Translations under genes and position numbers: made by a program
Source of the DNA: Symsagittifera roscoffensis
Lineage: Eukaryota; Xenacoelomorpha; Acoela; Convolutidae
DNA: 64,000 nucleotides
NCBI RefSeq assembly: GCF_963678635.1
Contig: NW_026971330.1
Coordinates: 110,294-174,293, forward strand
Reading direction: 5' to 3'
The notes under the pieces: model-generated
The model's database searches: none
Told to the model about the DNA's origin: nothing
Seen by the model: only the letters and a program-made list of their open reading frames with translations
Part shown: piece by piece, positions 63,363 to 64,000 of the stretch
How positions within the stretch are numbered: the stretch's first letter is position 1
How the letters are laid out: each line of letters begins with the position of its first letter

Positions 63363-63809
63363 ATGGATGAAACCCAGTTGCAGGACCTCATTCAGAATTG
63401 TAAACATCTGAAATATAAGTTTTTTGGAGTATTTGCAGCCGACAATTTTCCACCTCTCATCCCAAACAATATCTTTATGATTGTGAACACTTCAAAATCA
63501 GATTCTCCGGGGACACATTGGATTGTGATATGCAACAGAAGAAATGTTTTATACTTCGCTGATCCTCTCGGTCTTCCTCTTTGACAGTACACCAATCTGT
63601 ATAAACGATTGAACGAGAATTTTCACCAGGTGACTGAATTGATGACAAACTTTCCCATGCAAGACTCAAACTCTACCATGTGCGGTTTTTTTTGTATTTA
63701 TATTGCACATTTGATTTTTGATAAAAACTTTAATGGTGATGCTTCTGATTTTGTTTACATAAATGATCATGTTTTGAAACGTTTCCTAACTCACATGCTT
63801 ACCCATTAA
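63363..63809 (+). pseudogene. Adenain-like cysteine protease, in-frame stop
   Basis: Virion maturation protease of the adenovirus type (C5-like/Ulp1 fold). From ATG 63363: His in GTHWIV, Asp in FADPLG, then a TGA at 63582-63584, then in the same frame Gln and Cys in MQDSNSTMCGFF (Q-x6-C as in adenain). Length about 148 codons, slightly short. The stop separates His/Asp from Gln/Cys, so no active enzyme is expected unless the stop is read through. In the sequence as given it is also fused in frame to the capsid long frame. Confidence 0.75.
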
Positions 63810-63848
63810 CTAACCATTTAATATAGTTGATTTATACATTTTACAATT

Positions 63849-64000
63849 TAATTTTGAACAATACATTCTTTTAGTAATTGAAATTTTACCCAATTGTTAA
63901 CTGAATAGCAGTAATTCGAGAAGTTAAGCTTTTTATCAAAGTGAGAAAAAAAGTACAAAATCGATCTATGGGGGGATATCACCATACTAGCAACTGTTGC
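63849..64000 (-). CDS. Possible C-terminal end of a gene entering from the right
   Basis: On the minus strand a frame is open from the window edge (64000) to a TAA at about 63849, around 50 codons, with Phe, Tyr, Asn and Ser residues and no recognisable motif. A convergent gene here would be a natural place for the missing polymerase, but this is too short to call. Confidence 0.2.

Larger units (their letters stand above)
48259..63809. mobile_element. Maverick/Polinton virus-like element (defective, internally duplicated)
   Basis: Compact, mostly overlapping or closely spaced plus-strand genes with the Maverick hallmark set: packaging ATPase, retroviral-type integrase, penton-like minor capsid protein, F54H12.2-type capsid candidate, adenain-like protease and small basic core-like proteins. 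A 5.3-kb head-to-tail duplication (50707-61246) repeats the early genes, ATPase and integrase. DNA polymerase B, expected in Mavericks, is not found in the window. Terminal inverted repeats were not found, so both boundaries are provisional. Shared stops in both integrase copies suggest it was already defective before the duplication. Confidence 0.85.

Noticed and set aside
49752-63809. Alternative genetic code with TGA as tryptophan
   Set aside because: Several intact genes in the element end in TGA at sensible positions (for example 50996, 51873, 61634, 61931), so TGA acts as a stop here.
63961-64000. Candidate terminal inverted repeat of the Maverick at the right edge
   Set aside because: The last 40 bases have no convincing reverse-complement partner left of 48259; only short words such as AGCAAC match.

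Overview
This window is eukaryotic, AT-rich and made almost entirely of mobile elements. No intact host protein gene can be identified with confidence. The evidence points to an invertebrate animal genome: Ty3/gypsy-type LTR elements with an envelope-like gene, a degraded Jockey/CR1-like LINE, a tRNA-Arg(TCG)-like gene of metazoan type, and a Maverick/Polinton virus-like element. A nematode or another worm-like animal is plausible, but the sequence alone does not settle it.

Layout. 1-2270: the end of an unidentified reading frame, then non-coding DNA with a hairpin cluster. 2270-31081 (minus strand): two copies of one large LTR element (family A), nested. The inner copy (4958-27119) has 410-bp LTRs beginning TG and ending CA, a primer binding site 2 nt inside the 5' LTR, and a 4-bp target duplication (ATTG). 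It sits inside the gag gene of the outer copy, whose two halves flank it (27120-31081 and 2270-4957). Read on the minus strand the inner copy carries an upstream accessory ORF, a long gag, protease-RT-RNase H, integrase, a small membrane ORF, a Ser/Pro-rich ORF, an envelope-like gene and a 3' accessory ORF. All large genes carry stops or frameshifts. Its leader (0.7 kb) and gag (2.5 kb) are each tandemly duplicated.

31082-40010 (plus strand): two related, heavily rearranged pieces of a second Ty3/gypsy family (family B), a plus-strand scrap of family A and a LINE remnant. 40113-41951: a segment with 232-bp terminal inverted repeats that encloses a decayed tRNA-Arg(TCG) and dense palindromic GAGCGGTTTTT arrays. 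41952-48258: mostly simple or non-coding DNA, with one GC-richer unidentified ORF (45108-45704) and a frameshifted acidic/basic ORF tail near 43.3 kb.

48259-63809: a Maverick/Polinton-type virus-like element. Its genes lie mainly on the plus strand: unknown early genes, a possible DEDD-type nuclease, a pair of paralogous small genes, a small membrane protein, the packaging ATPase, a conserved small ORF, a large basic virion-type protein, a retroviral-type integrase, a penton-like minor capsid protein, two small basic core-like proteins, a major-capsid candidate of the F54H12.2 family, and an adenain-like cysteine protease. A 5.3-kb block is duplicated head to tail (50707-55922 and 55923-61246), with a chimeric ORF at the junction. 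Integrase, capsid and protease all carry disruptions, so the element looks defective. No protein-primed DNA polymerase B is visible; it may lie beyond the right edge.

How the genes work together (family knowledge plus inference): in family A, Gag and Pol would form particles and copy RNA, and the envelope-like protein suggests retrovirus-like transmission at some time. In the Maverick, the ATPase, capsid proteins, core proteins and protease would build and fill a virion while the integrase inserts the DNA. The observed lesions suggest that neither element is functional as it stands here.
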